Below are positions 49,201 to 62,676 of a stretch of DNA of 64,000 nucleotides, in pieces. The position numbers and the translations under genes are program-made. The DNA is from Hippophae tibetana (taxonomy: Eukaryota > Streptophyta > Magnoliopsida > Rosales > Elaeagnaceae): the NCBI GenBank assembly GCA_037013495.1, contig CM072810.1, positions 50,392,843 to 50,456,842 on the forward strand, given 5' to 3'. Position 1 is the stretch's first letter. Every line of letters starts with the position of its first letter. A model generated the notes under the pieces. The model saw nothing but the letters and a program-made list of their open reading frames with translations, had not been told where the DNA came from and did not search any database.

Positions 49201-51022
49201 GATAAATTTTTACTCCTTTATCGAAACAACAATTATAATATATAAAAAATTATGCCCATACCGATTCAAACAATCTGATTTGACCCCAAAAAGGAAACAC
49301 ATTTTTGTACGCAAATTCCATCGTTTACATCATTTATCGAGGGTTTTAAGTGTTTGTCTAACAATTTCCGTTGTACTTACTTTTTATTTTATTCAAAAGT
49401 GCCGTAAAGGAGATTTTGGTGCAAACAAAGGGTTCTTTATTTATGAGTTCCATCAATATCTATGCTTCCAAATAACAAATAAGGGAAGAGAAAAAGAAAG
49501 GAGGTACTATTCACATTTTAAAAAAGAATAAAACATTTGATAAATCACAATTTCAACTTTAAAAGATGATAACTTTTGACTCGGGTATTAAAACGACTAT
49601 ATTATTATATGAAATCGAAGCTCTTAGCGATTCACACAATGTGAGATGGCCTCAAATTTGGAATATCATTTTTGTACCTAAATTTCACCTTTTACATCAT
49701 TTATTGAGGGTTTTTAGTTTTTTCCCACCATTTCCGTTGCACTTACTTTCGATTTTATTCAAAAGATCCGTAAAGGAGATATTGGTGCAAACAAAGGGTC
49801 CGTTTATTTATGTGTTCAATCCCTATATATTCTTCCAAAAAAAAAGAGTAAATAAAAAGGAAAAGGCTACTGTTCCCATTTAAAAAAGGAACAAAACATT
49901 TGATAAATCGGAGTTCTAACTTTAAACGACGATAAAGTTTTACATGCATATCGAGACAACAATTATAATATATCAAATTGAAGATCGTACCGATTCAAAC
50001 CATCTGATTTGGCCCCATAGAGCAACAACATATTTGTACGCAAATTCCATCGTTTACATCATTTACTGAGGGTTTTAAGTGTTTGTCTCACCAATTCCGT
50101 TGTACTTACTTTCTATTATATTGAAAAGAGCCGTAAAGGAGATATTTCTCCAAACAAATTGTACTTTATTTATGTGTTAAACCAATATATATTCTTCCAA
50201 AAAATTATAAGAAAATTGAGAGGAAAAGGCTATTGTTCCCATTTTAAAAAGGAACAAAACATTTGATAAATCGGAGTTCCAACATTAAAGGACGATACAT
50301 TTTTACTCTGTTATCGAAACAACTATTATAATATATCAAAATGAAGCCCGTACCGATTCAAACAATCTGATTTGGCCCCAAAAAGGAAACACATTTTTGT
50401 AAGCAAATTCCATCGTTTACATCATTTACCGAGGGTTTTAAGTGTTTGTCTAACAATTTCCGTTGTACTTACTTTCTATTTTATTCAAAAGTGCCGTAAA
50501 GGAGATTTTGGTGCAAACAAAGGGTTCTTTATTTATGAGTTCCATCAATATCTATGCTTCCAAATAACAAATAAGGGAAGAGTAAAAGAAAGGAGGTACT
50601 GTTCACATTTTAAAAAAGAATAAAACATTTGATAAATTGCAATTTCAACTTTAAAAGATGATAACTTTTGACTCGGGTATTGAAACGACTATATTAGTAT
50701 ATGAAACCGAAGCTCTTAGCGATTCACACAATATGAGATGGCCTCAAATTTGGAATATCATTTTTGTACCTAAATTTCACCATTTACATCATTTATTGAG
50801 GGTTTTTAGTTTTTTCCCACCATTTCCGTTGTACTTACTTTCGATTTTATTCAAAAGATCCGTAAAGGAGATATTGGTGCAAACAAAGGGTCCTTTATTT
50901 ATGTGTTCAATACCTATATATTCTTCCAAAAAAGAATGAGCAAAGAAAAAGGAAAAGGCTACTGTTCCCATTTAAAAAAGGAACAAAACATTTGATAAAT
51001 CGGAGTTCCAACTTTAAACGAC
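49201..51022 (+). repeat. HOR-gamma-derived segment (offset 7643 from copy 2)
   Basis: C A B C A monomers matching 41.56-43.38 kb at an offset of 7643 bp (49280 against 41637, 50372 against 42729, 50658 against 43015). The C at 49201 has the ATATATAAAAAATTATG marker. The next A has GGTATTAAAACGACT, close to the GGTATTAAAACAACT of 41.94 kb. The join to the preceding segment lies in the B/C region around 49.1-49.3 kb, where the two possible source copies are too alike to place it by eye. Confidence 0.8.
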
Positions 51023-52115
51023 GATAAAGTTTTACATGCATATCGAGACAACTATTATAATATATCAAATTGAATATCGTACCGATTCAAACCATCTGAT
51101 TTGGCCCCATTGAGGAACAACATATTTGTACGCAAATTCCATCGTTTACATCATTTACCGAGGGTTTTAAGTGTTTGTCTCACCATTTCCGTTGTACTTA
51201 CTTTCTATTATATTGAAAAGAGCCGTAAAGGAGATATTTCTCCAAACAAATTGTACTTTATTTATGTGTTAAACCAATATATATTCTTCTAAAAAAATAT
51301 GAGAAAAGTGAAAGGAAAAGGCTATTGTTCCCATTTTAAAAAGGAACAAAACATTTGATAAATCGGAGTTCCAACATTAAAGGAAGATAAATTTTTACTC
51401 CGTTATCGAAGCAACAATTATAATATATCAAAATGAAGTCCGTACCGATTCAAACAATCTGATTTTGCCCCAAAGAAGAACCACATTTTTGTACGCAAAT
51501 TCCATCGTTTACATCATTTACCGAGGGTTTTAAGTGTTTGTCTAACAATTTATGTTGTACTTACTTTCTATTTTATTCAAAAGTGCCGTAAAGATGATTT
51601 TGGTGCAAACAAAGGGTTCTTTATTTATGAGTTCAATGAATATCTATGCTTCCAAATAACAAATAAGGGAAGAGAAAAAGAAAGGAGGTACTGTTCACAT
51701 TTTAAAAAAGAATAAAACATTTGATAAATCGCAATTTCAACTTTAAAAGATGATAACTTTTGACTCGGGTATTGAAACGACTATATTATTATATGAAATC
51801 GAAGCTCTTAGTGATTCACACAATATGAGATGGCCTCAAATTTGGAATATCATTTTTGTACCTAAATTTCACCATTTACATCATTTATTGAGGGTTTTTA
51901 GTTTTTTCCCACCATTTCCGTTATACTTACTTTCGATTTTATTCAAAAGATCCGTAAAGGAGATATTGGTGCAAACAAAGGGTCCGTTTATTTATGTGTT
52001 CAATCCCTATATATTCTTCAAAAAAAAAAAGAGTAAATAAAAAGGAAAAGGCTACTGTTCCCATTTAAAAAAGGAACAAAACATTTGATAAATCGGAGTT
52101 CCAACTTTAAACGAC
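51023..52115 (+). repeat. Single-trimer tandem duplication, copy 1 (1093 bp)
   Basis: A B-C-A trimer that is repeated directly at 52116. The C carries AGGAAGATAAATTT, TATCGAAGCAACAATT and TGAAGTCCGTACC, a set of changes otherwise not seen together in the window. The only difference from its neighbour I could see is GTAAAGATGATTTTGG near 51589 against GTAAAGAAGATTTTGG. Confidence 0.9.
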
Positions 52116-53208
52116 GATAAAGTTTTACATGCATATCGAGACAACTATTATAATATATCAAATTGAATATCGTACCGATTCAAACCATCTGATTTGGCCC
52201 CATTGAGGAACAACATATTTGTACGCAAATTCCATCGTTTACATCATTTACCGAGGGTTTTAAGTGTTTGTCTCACCATTTCCGTTGTACTTACTTTCTA
52301 TTATATTGAAAAGAGCCGTAAAGGAGATATTTCTCCAAACAAATTGTACTTTATTTATGTGTTAAACCAATATATATTCTTCTAAAAAAATATGAGAAAA
52401 GTGAAAGGAAAAGGCTATTGTTCCCATTTTAAAAAGGAACAAAACATTTGATAAATCGGAGTTCCAACATTAAAGGAAGATAAATTTTTACTCCGTTATC
52501 GAAGCAACAATTATAATATATCAAAATGAAGTCCGTACCGATTCAAACAATCTGATTTTGCCCCAAAGAAGAACCACATTTTTGTACGCAAATTCCATCG
52601 TTTACATCATTTACCGAGGGTTTTAAGTGTTTGTCTAACAATTTATGTTGTACTTACTTTCTATTTTATTCAAAAGTGCCGTAAAGAAGATTTTGGTGCA
52701 AACAAAGGGTTCTTTATTTATGAGTTCAATGAATATCTATGCTTCCAAATAACAAATAAGGGAAGAGAAAAAGAAAGGAGGTACTGTTCACATTTTAAAA
52801 AAGAATAAAACATTTGATAAATCGCAATTTCAACTTTAAAAGATGATAACTTTTGACTCGGGTATTGAAACGACTATATTATTATATGAAATCGAAGCTC
52901 TTAGTGATTCACACAATATGAGATGGCCTCAAATTTGGAATATCATTTTTGTACCTAAATTTCACCATTTACATCATTTATTGAGGGTTTTTAGTTTTTT
53001 CCCACCATTTCCGTTATACTTACTTTCGATTTTATTCAAAAGATCCGTAAAGGAGATATTGGTGCAAACAAAGGGTCCGTTTATTTATGTGTTCAATCCC
53101 TATATATTCTTCAAAAAAAAAAAGAGTAAATAAAAAGGAAAAGGCTACTGTTCCCATTTAAAAAAGGAACAAAACATTTGATAAATCAGACTTCCAACTT
53201 TAAACGAC
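52116..53208 (+). repeat. Single-trimer tandem duplication, copy 2 (1093 bp)
   Basis: Second copy of the B-C-A trimer, offset by 1093 bp (52194 against 51101, 52843 against 51750). It carries the same private changes as copy 1. Near-perfect identity over a full trimer suggests one of the most recent events in the window. Confidence 0.9.
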
Positions 53209-55395
53209 GATAAAGTTTTACATGCATATCGAGACAACTATTATAATATATCAAATTGAATATCGTACCTATTCAAACCATCTGATTTGGCCCCATAGAG
53301 GAACAACATATTTGTACGCAAATTCCATCGTTTACATCATTTACCGAGGGTTTTAAGTGTTTGTCTCACCATTTCTGTTGTACTTACTTTCTATTATATT
53401 GAAAAGAGCCGTAAAGGAGATATTTCTCCAAAAAAATTGTACTTTATTTATGTGTTAAACCAATATATATTCTTCCAAAAAAATATGAGAAAAGTAAAAG
53501 GAAAAGGCTATTGGTCCCATTTTAAAAAGGAACAAAACATTTGATAAATCGGAGTTCCAACATTAAAGGACGATAAATTTTTACTCCTTTATCGAAACAA
53601 CAATTATAATATATCAAAATGAAGCCCATACCGATTCAAACAATCTGATTTGACCCCAAAAAGGAAACACATTTTTGTACGCAAATTCCATCGTTTACAT
53701 CATTTATCGAGGGTTTTAAGTGTTTGTCTAACAATTTCCGTTGTACTTACTTTTTATTTTATTCAAAAGTGCCGTAAAGGAGATTTTGGTGCAAACAAAG
53801 GGTTCTTTATTTATGAGTTCCATCAATATCTATGCTTCCAAATAACAAATAAGGGAAGAGTAAAAGAAAGGAGGTACTGTTCACATTTTAAAAAAGAATA
53901 AAACATTTGATAAATCGCAATTTCAACTTTAAAAGATGTTAACTTTTGACTCGGGTATTGAAACGACTATATTATTATATGAAATCGAAGCTCTTAGCGA
54001 TTCACACAATGTGAGATGGCCTCAAATTTGGAATATCATTTTTGTACCTAAATTTCACCATTTACATCACTTATTGAGGGTTTTTAGTTTTTTCCCAACC
54101 ATTTGCGTTGTACTTACTTTCGATTTTATTCCAAAGATCCGTAAAGGAGATATTGGTGCACAAACAAAGGGTTCTTTAATTATTTGTTCAATACATATAT
54201 ATTCTTCCAAAAAAAATGAGTAAAGAAAAAGGAAAAGGCCACTGTTCCCATTTAAAAAAGGAACAAAACATTTGATAAATCGGAGTTCCAACTTTAAACG
54301 ACGATAAAGTTTTACATGCATATCAAGAAAACTATTATAATATATCAAATTGAATATCGTACCGATTCAAACCATCTGATTTGGCCCAATAGAGGAACAA
54401 CATATTTGTACGCAAATTCCATCGTTTACATCATTTACCGAGGGTTTTAAGTGTTTGTCTCACCATTTCCGTTGTACTTACTTTCTATTTTATTGAAAAG
54501 AGCCGTAAAGGAGATATTTCTCCAAACAAATTGTACTTTATTTATGTGTTAAACCAATATATATTCTTCTAAAAAAATATGAGAAAAGTGAAAGGAAAAG
54601 GCTATTGTTCCCATTTTAAAAAGGAACAAAACATTTGATAAATCGGAGTTCCAACATTAAAGGAAGATAAATTTTTACTCCGTTATCGAAACAACAATTA
54701 TAATATATCAAAATGAAGCCCGTACCGATTCAAACAATCTGATTTTGCCCCAAAGAGGAACCACATTTTTGTACGCAAATTCCATCGTTTACATCATTTA
54801 CCGAGGGTTTTAAGTGTTTGTCTAACAATTTATGTTGTACTTACTTTCTATTTTATTCAAAAGTGCCGTAATGAAGATTTTGGTGCAAACAAAGGGTTCT
54901 TTATTTATGAGTTCAATGAATATCTATGCTTCCAAATAACAAATAAGGTAAGAGAAAAAGAAAGGAGGTACTGTTCACATTTTAAAAAAGAATAAAACAT
55001 TTGATAAATCGCAATTTCAACTTTAAAAGATGATAACTTTTGACTCGGGTATTGAAACGACTATATTATTATATGAAATCGAAGCTCTTAGTGATTCACA
55101 CAATATGAGATGGCCTCAAATTTGGAATATCATTTTTGTACCTAAATTTCACCATTTACATCATTTATTGAGGGTTTTTAGTTTTTTCCCACCATTTCCG
55201 TTATACTTACTTTCGATTTTATTCAAAAGATCCGTAAAGGAGATATTGGTGCAAACAAAGGGTCCGTTTATTTATGTGTTCAATCCCTATATATTCTTCA
55301 AAAAAAAAAAGAGTAAATAAAAAGGAAAAGGCTACTGTTCCCATTTAAAAAAGGAACAAAACATTTGATAAATCAGACTTCCAACTTTAAACGAC
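53209..55395 (+). repeat. Two-trimer tandem duplication, copy 1 (2187 bp)
   Basis: B C A B C A monomers recurring 2187 bp downstream (53650 against 55837, 53936 against 56123, 55030 against 57217). Markers include GGCTATTGGTCCC near 53508, an A monomer starting GATGTTAACTTTTGAC at 53934, TTATTCCAAAGATCC near 54127, and CCGTAATGAAGATT near 54868. The A monomer at 53938 contains the GGTGCACAAAC insertion otherwise typical of the HOR-beta region. Confidence 0.9.
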
Positions 55396-57580
55396 GATAA
55401 AGTTTTACATGCATATCGAGACAACTATTATAATATATCAAATTGAATATCGTACCTATTCAAACCATCTGATTTGGCCCCATAGAGGAACAACATATTT
55501 GTACGCAAATTCCATCGTTTACATCATTTACCGAGGGTTTTAAGTGTTTGTCTCACCATTTCTGTTGTACTTACTTTCTATTATATTGAAAAGAGCCGTA
55601 AAGGAGATATTTCTCCAAAAAAATTGTACTTTATTTATGTGTTAAACCAATATATATTCTTCCAAAAAAATATGAGAAAAGTAAAAGGAAAAGGCTATTG
55701 GTCCCATTTTAAAAAGGAACAAAACATTTGATAAATCGGAGTTCCAACATTAAAGGACGATAAATTTTTACTCCTTTATCGAAACAACAATTATAATATA
55801 TCAAAATGAAGCCCATACCGATTCAAACAATCTGATTTGACCCCAAAAAGGAAACACATTTTTGTACGCAAATTCCATCGTTTACATCATTTATCGAGGG
55901 TTTTAAGTGTTTGTCTAACAATTTCCGTTGTACTTACTTTTTATTTTATTCAAAAGTGCCGTAAAGGAGATTTTGGTGCAAACAAAGGGTTCTTTATTTA
56001 TGAGTTCCATCAATATCTATGCTTCCAAATAACAAATAAGGGAAGAGTAAAAGAAAGGAGGTACTGTTCACATTTTAAAAAAGAATAAAACATTTGATAA
56101 ATCGCAATTTCAACTTTAAAAGATGTTAACTTTTGACTCGGGTATTGAAACGACTATATTATTATATGAAATCGAAGCTCTTAGCGATTCACACAATGTG
56201 AGATGGCCTCAAATTTGGAATATCATTTTTGTACCTAAATTTCACCATTTACATCACTTATTGAGGGTTTTTAGTTTTTTCCCAACCATTTGCGTTGTAC
56301 TTACTTTCGATTTTATTCCAAAGATCCGTAAAGGAGATATTGGTGCACAAACAAAGGGTTCTTTAATTATTTGTTCAATACATATATATTCTTCCAAAAA
56401 AAATGAGTAAAGAAAAAGGAAAAGGCCACTGTTCCCATTTAAAAAAGGAACAAAACATTTGATAAATCGGAGTTCCAACTTTAAACGACGATAAAGTTTT
56501 ACATGCATATCAAGAAAACTATTATAATATATCAAATTGAATATCGTACCGATTCAAACCATCTGATTTGGCCCAATAGAGGAACAACATATTTGTACGC
56601 AAATTCCATCGTTTACATCATTTACCGAGGGTTTTAAGTGTTTGTCTCACCATTTCCGTTGTACTTACTTTCTATTTTATTGAAAAGAGCCGTAAAGGAG
56701 ATATTTCTCCAAACAAATTGTACTTTATTTATGTGTTAAACCAATATATATTCTTCTAAAAAAATATGAGAAAAGTGAAAGGAAAAGGCTATTGTTCCCA
56801 TTTTAAAAAGGAACAAAACATTTGATAAATCGGAGTTCCAACATTAAAGGAAGATAAATTTTTACTCCGTTATCGAAACAACAATTATAATATATCAAAA
56901 TGAAGCCCGTACCGATTCAAACAATCTGATTTTGCCCCAAAGAGGAACCACATTTTTGTACGCAAATTCCATCGTTTACATCATTTACCGAGGGTTTTAA
57001 GTGTTTGTCTAACAATTTATGTTGTACTTACTTTCTATTTTATTCAAAAGTGCCGTAATGAAGATTTTGGTGCAAACAAAGGGTTCTTTATTTATGAGTT
57101 CAATGAATATCTATGCTTCCAAATAACAAATAAGGTAAGAGAAAAAGAAAGGAGGTACTGTTCACATTTTAAAAAAGAATAAAACATTTGATAAATCGCA
57201 ATTTCAACTTTAAAAGATGATAACTTTTGACTCGGGTATTGAAACGACTATATTATTATATGAAATCGAAGCTCTTAGTGATTCACACAATATGAGATGG
57301 CCTCAAATTTGGAATATCATTTTTGTACCTAAATTTCACCATTTACATCATTTATTGAGGGTTTTTAGTTTTTTCCCACCATTTCCGTTATACTTACTTT
57401 CGATTTTATTCAAAAGATCCGTAAAGGAGATATTGGTGCAAACAAAGGGTCCGTTTATTTATGTGTTCAATCCCTATATATTCTTCAAAAAAAAAGAGTA
57501 AATAAAAAGGAAAAGGCTACTGTTCCCATTTAAAAAAGGAACAAAACATTTGATAAATCAGACTTCCAACTTTAAACGAC
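55396..57580 (+). repeat. Two-trimer tandem duplication, copy 2 (2185 bp)
   Basis: Second copy of the preceding two-trimer unit with the same markers: GGCTATTGGTCCC near 55695, GATGTTAAC at 56121, CCGTAATGAAG near 57055. It is 2 bp shorter, the difference lying in the poly-A tract near 57.49 kb (ATTCTTC followed by a shorter A run). Confidence 0.9.
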
Positions 57581-58309
57581 GATAACGTTTTACATGCATA
57601 TCGAGACAACTATTATTAAATATCAAATTGAATATCGTACCTATTCAAACCATCTGATTTGGCCCCATAGAGGAACAACATATTTGTACGCAAATTCCAT
57701 CGTTTACATCATTTACCGAGGGTTTTAAGTGTTTGTCTCACCATTTCTGTTGTACTTACTTTCTATTATATTGAAAAGAGCCGTAAAGGAGATATTTCTC
57801 CAAAAATATTGTACTTTATTTATGTGTTAAACCAATATATATTCTTCCAAAAAAATATGAGAAAAGTAAAAGGAAAAGGCTATTGTTCCCATTTTAAAAA
57901 GGAACAAAACATTTGATAAATCGGAGTTCCAACATTAAAGGACGATAAATTTTTACTCCTTTATCGAAACAACAATTATAATATATCAAAATGAAGCCCA
58001 TACCGATTCAAACAATCTGATTTGACCCCAAAAAGGAAACACATTTTTGTACGCAAATTCCATCGTTTACATCATTTATCGAGGGTTTTAAGTGTTTGTC
58101 TAACAATTTCCGTTGTACTTACTTTTTATTTTATTCAAAAGTGCCGTAAAGGAGATTTTGGTGCAAACAAAGGGTTCTTTATTTATGAGTTCCATCAATA
58201 TCTATGCTTCCAAATAACAAATAAGGGAAGAGTAAAAGAAAGGAGGTACTGTTCACATTTTAAAAAAGAATAAAACATTTGATAAATCACAATTTCAACT
58301 TTAAAAGAT
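57581..58309 (+). repeat. Partial third copy of the two-trimer unit (B and C monomers)
   Basis: The B monomer at 57581 and the following C resemble 53209 and 55396 but have diverged: GATAACGTTTTACATG instead of GATAAAGTTTTACATG, ATTATTAAATATC near 57613, and CCAAAAATATTG near 57811. The match fades in the A monomer starting at 58310, which has ATATGCAATCG and CTAAATGTCACC. Confidence 0.75.
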
Positions 58310-60492
58310 GTTAACTTTTGACTCGGGTATTGAAACGACAATATTATTATATGCAATCGAAGCTCTTAGCGATTCACACAATGTGAGATGGCCTCAAATT
58401 TGGAATATCATTTTTGTACCTAAATGTCACCTTTTACATCATTTATTGAGGGTTTTTAGTTTTTTCCCACCATTTCCGTTGTACTTACTTTCGATTTTAT
58501 TCAAAAGATCCGTAAAGGAGATATTGGTGCAAACAAAGGGTCCGTTTATTTATGTGTTCAATCCCTATATATTCTTCCAAAAAAAAGAGTAAATAAAAAG
58601 GAAAATGCTACTGTTCCCATTTAAAAAAGGAACAAAACATTTGATAAATCAGAGTTCTAACTTTAAACGACGATAAAGTTTTACATGCATATCGAGACAA
58701 CAATTATAATATATCAAATTGAAGATCGTACCGATTCAAACCATCTGATTTGGCCCCATAGAGGAACAACATATTTGTACGCAAATTCCATCGTTTACAT
58801 CATTTACCGAGGGTTTTAAGTGTTTGTCTCACCATTTCCGTTGTACTTACTTTCTATTATATTGAAAAGAGCCGTAAAGGAGATATTTCTCCAAACAAAT
58901 TGTCCTTTATTTATGTGTTAAACCAATATATATTCTTCCAAAAAAATATGAGAAAAGTGAAAGGAAAAGGCTATTGTTTCAATTTTAAAAAGGAACAAAA
59001 CATTTGATAAATCGGAGTTCCAACATTAAAGGACGATAAATTTTTACTCCGTTATCGAAACAGCTATTATAATATATCAAAATAAAGCCTGTACCGATTC
59101 AAACAATCTGATTTGACCCCAAAAAGGAAACACATTTTTGTAAGCAAATTCCATCGTTTACATCATTTACCGAGGGTTTTAAGTGTTTGTCTAACAATTT
59201 CCGTTGTACTTACTTTTTATTTTATTCAAAAGTGTCGTAAAGGAGATTTTGGTGCAAACAAAGGGTTCTTTATTTATGAGTTCCATCAATATCTATGCTT
59301 CCAAATAACAAATAAGGGAAGAGAAAAAGAAAGGAGGTACTGTTCACATTTTAAAAAAGAATAAAACATTTGACAAATCACAATTTCAACTTTAAAAGAT
59401 GATAACTTTTGACTCGGGTATTGAAACGACTATATTATTATATGAAATCGAAGCTCTTAGCGATTCACACAATGTGAGATGGCCTCAAATTTGGAATATC
59501 ATTTTTGTACCTAAATTTCACCATTTACATCATTTATTGAGGGTTTTTAGTTTTTTCCCACCATTTCCGTTGTACTTACTTTCGATATTTTTCAAAAGAT
59601 CCGTAAAGGAGATATTGGTGCAAACAAAGGGTCCTTTATATATGTGTTCAATACCTATATATTCTTCCAAAAAAGAATGAGCAAAGAAAAAGGAAAAGGC
59701 TACTGTTCCCATTTAAAAAAGGAACAAAATATTTGATAAATCGGAGTTCCAACTTTAAACGACGATAAAGTTTTACATGCATATCGAGACAAATATTATA
59801 ATATATCAAATTGAATATCGTACCGATTCAAACCATCTGATTTGGCCCCATTGAGGAACAACATATTTGTACGCAAATTCCATCGTTTACATCATTTACC
59901 GAGGGTTTTAAGTGTTTGTCTCACCATTTCTGTTGTACTTACTTTCTATTATATTGAAAAGAGCCGTAAAGGAGATATTTCTCCAAAAAAATTGTACTTT
60001 ATTTATGTGTTAAACCAATATATATTCTTCCAAAAAAATATGAGAAAAGTAAAAGGAAAAGGCTATTGTTCCCATTTTAAAAAGGAACAAAACATTTGAT
60101 AAATCGGAGTTCCAACATTAAAGGACGATAAATTTTTACTCCTTTATCGAAACAACAATTATAATATATCAAAATGAAGCCCATACCGATTCAAACAATC
60201 TGATTTGACCCCAAAAAGGAAACACATTTTTGTACGCAAATTCCATCGTTTACATCATTTATCGAGGGTTTTAAGTGTTTGTCTAACAATTTCCGTTGTA
60301 CTTACTTTTTATTTTATTCAAAAGTGCCGTAAAGGAGATTTTGGTGCAAACAAAGGGTTCTTTATTTATGAGTTCCATCAATATCTATGCTTCCAAATAA
60401 CAAATAAGGAAAGAGTAAAAGAAAGGAGGTACTGTTCAGATTTTAAAAAAGAATAAAACATTTGATAAATCACAATTTCAACTTTAAAAGAT
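58310..60492 (+). repeat. Two-trimer repeat, 2184-bp class, copy 1
   Basis: A B C A B C monomers that recur at about 2184 bp (59399 against 61583, 59842 against 62026, 60205 against 62389). Shared markers are TTTCGATATTTTTCAAAAG near 59580 and 61764, AATAAAGCC at a C start near 59082 and 61265, and GGAACAAAATATTTG near 59722 and 61906. Divergence between copies is higher than for the 1093-bp and 2187-bp pairs. Confidence 0.83.
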
Positions 60493-62676
60493 GTTAACTT
60501 TTGACTCGGGTATTGAAACGACAATATTATTATATGAAATCGAAGCTCTTAGCGATTCACACAATGTGAGATGGCCTCAAATTTGGAATATCATTTTTGT
60601 ACCTAAATTTCACCTTTTACATCATTTATTGAGGGTTTTTAGTTTTTTCCCACCATTTCCGTTGTACTTACTTTCGATTTTATTCAAAAGATCCGTAAAG
60701 GAGATATTGGTGCAAACAAAGGGTCCGTTTATTTATGTGTTCAATCCCTATATATTCTTCCAAAAAAAAAGAGTAAATAAAAAGGAAAAGGCTACTGTTC
60801 CCATTTAAAAATGGAACAAAACATTTGATAAATCGGAGTTCTAACTTTAAACGACGATAAAGTTTTACATGCATATCGAGACAACAATTATAATATATCA
60901 AATTGAAGATCGTACCGATTCAAACCATCTGATTTGGCCCCATAGAGGAACAACATATTTGTACGCAAATTCCATCGTTTACATCATTTACCGAGGGTTT
61001 TAAGTGTTTGTCTCACCATTTCCGTTGTACTTACTTTCTATTATATTGAAAAGAGCCGTAAAGGAGATATTTCTCCAAACAAATTGTACTTTATTTATGT
61101 GTTAAACCAATATATATTCTTCCAAAAAAATATAAGAAAAGTGAAAGGAAAAGGCTATTGTTCCCATTTTAAAAAGGAACAAAACATTTGATAAATCGGA
61201 GTTCCAACATTAAAGGACGATAAATTTTTACTCTGTTATCGAAACAACTATTATAATATATCAAAATAAAGCCCGTACCGATTCAACCAATCTGATTTGG
61301 CCCCAAAAAGGAAACACATTTTTGTAAGCAAATTCCATCGTTTACATCATTTACCGAGGGTTTTAAGTGTTTGTCTAACAATTTCCGTTGTACTTACTTT
61401 TTATTTTATTGAAAAGTGCCGTAAAGGAGATTTTGGTGCAAACAAAGGGTTCTTTATTTATGAGTTCCATCAATATCTATGCTTCCAAATAACAAATAAG
61501 GGAAGAGAAAAAGAAAGGAGGTACTGTTCACATTTTAAAAAAGAATAAAACATTTGATAAATCACAATTTCAACTTTAAAAGATGATAACTTTTGACTCG
61601 GGTATTGAAACGACTATATTATTATATGAAATCGAAGCTCTTAGCGATTCACACAATGTGAGATGGCCTCAAATTTGGAATATCATTTTTGTACCTAAAT
61701 TTCACCATTTACATCATTTATTGAGGGTTTTTAGTTTTTTCCCACCATTTCCGTTGTACTTACTTTCGATATTTTTCAAAAGATCCGTAAAGGAGATATT
61801 GGTGAAAACAAAGGGTCCTTTATTTATGTGTTCAATACCTATGTATTCTTCCAAAAAAGAATGAGCAAAGAAAAAGGAAAAGGCTACTGTTCCCATTTAA
61901 AAAAGGAACAAAATATTTGATAAATCGGAGTTCCAACTTTAAACGACGATAAAGTTTTACATGCATATCGTGACAACTATTATAATATATCAAATTGTAT
62001 ATCGTACCGATTCAAACCATCTGATTTGGCCCCATTGAGGAACAACATATTTGTACGCAAATTCCATCGTTTACATCATTTACCGAGGGTTTTAAGTGTT
62101 TGTCTCACCATTTCCGTTGTACTTACTTTCTATTATATTGAAAAGAGCCGTAAAGGAGATATTTCTCCAAACAAATTGTACTTTATTTATGTGTTAAACC
62201 AATATATATTCTTCCAAAAAAATATGAGAAAAGTGAAAGGAAAATGCTATTGTTCCCATTTTAAAAAGGAACAAAACATTTGATAAATCGGAGTTCCAAC
62301 ATTAAAGGACGATAAATTTTTACTCCGTTATCGAAACAACAATTATAATATATCAAAATGAAGCCCGTACCGATTCAAACAATCTGATTTGGCCCCAAAA
62401 AGGAAACACATTTTTGTAAGCAAATTCCATCGTTTACATCATTTACCGAGGGTTTTAAGTGTTTGTCTAACAATTTCCGTTGTACTTACTTTTTATTTTA
62501 TTCAAAAGTGTCGTAAAGGAGATTTTGGTGTAAACAAAGGGTTCTTTATTTATGAGTTCCATCAATATCTATGCTTCCAAATAACAAATAAGGGAAGAGT
62601 AAAAGAAAGGAGGTACTGTTCACATTTTAAAAAAGAATAAAACATTTGATAAATCGCAATTTCAACTTTAAAAGAT
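60493..62676 (+). repeat. Two-trimer repeat, 2184-bp class, copy 2
   Basis: Second copy of the unit at 58310. Private changes include TTTATTGAAAAGTGCC near 61406 (a B-like word within a C), GGTGAAAACAAAGGG near 61801, ATATCGTGACAAC near 61966 and GGTGTAAACAAAGGG near 62528. Confidence 0.83.

Noticed and set aside
51023..53208. Assembly artefact as the explanation for the near-identical 1093-bp pair
   Set aside because: It cannot be excluded from sequence alone, but the copies differ near 51595 (GATGATTT against GAAGATTT), and similar multi-trimer duplications occur elsewhere, so a real recent duplication is preferred.
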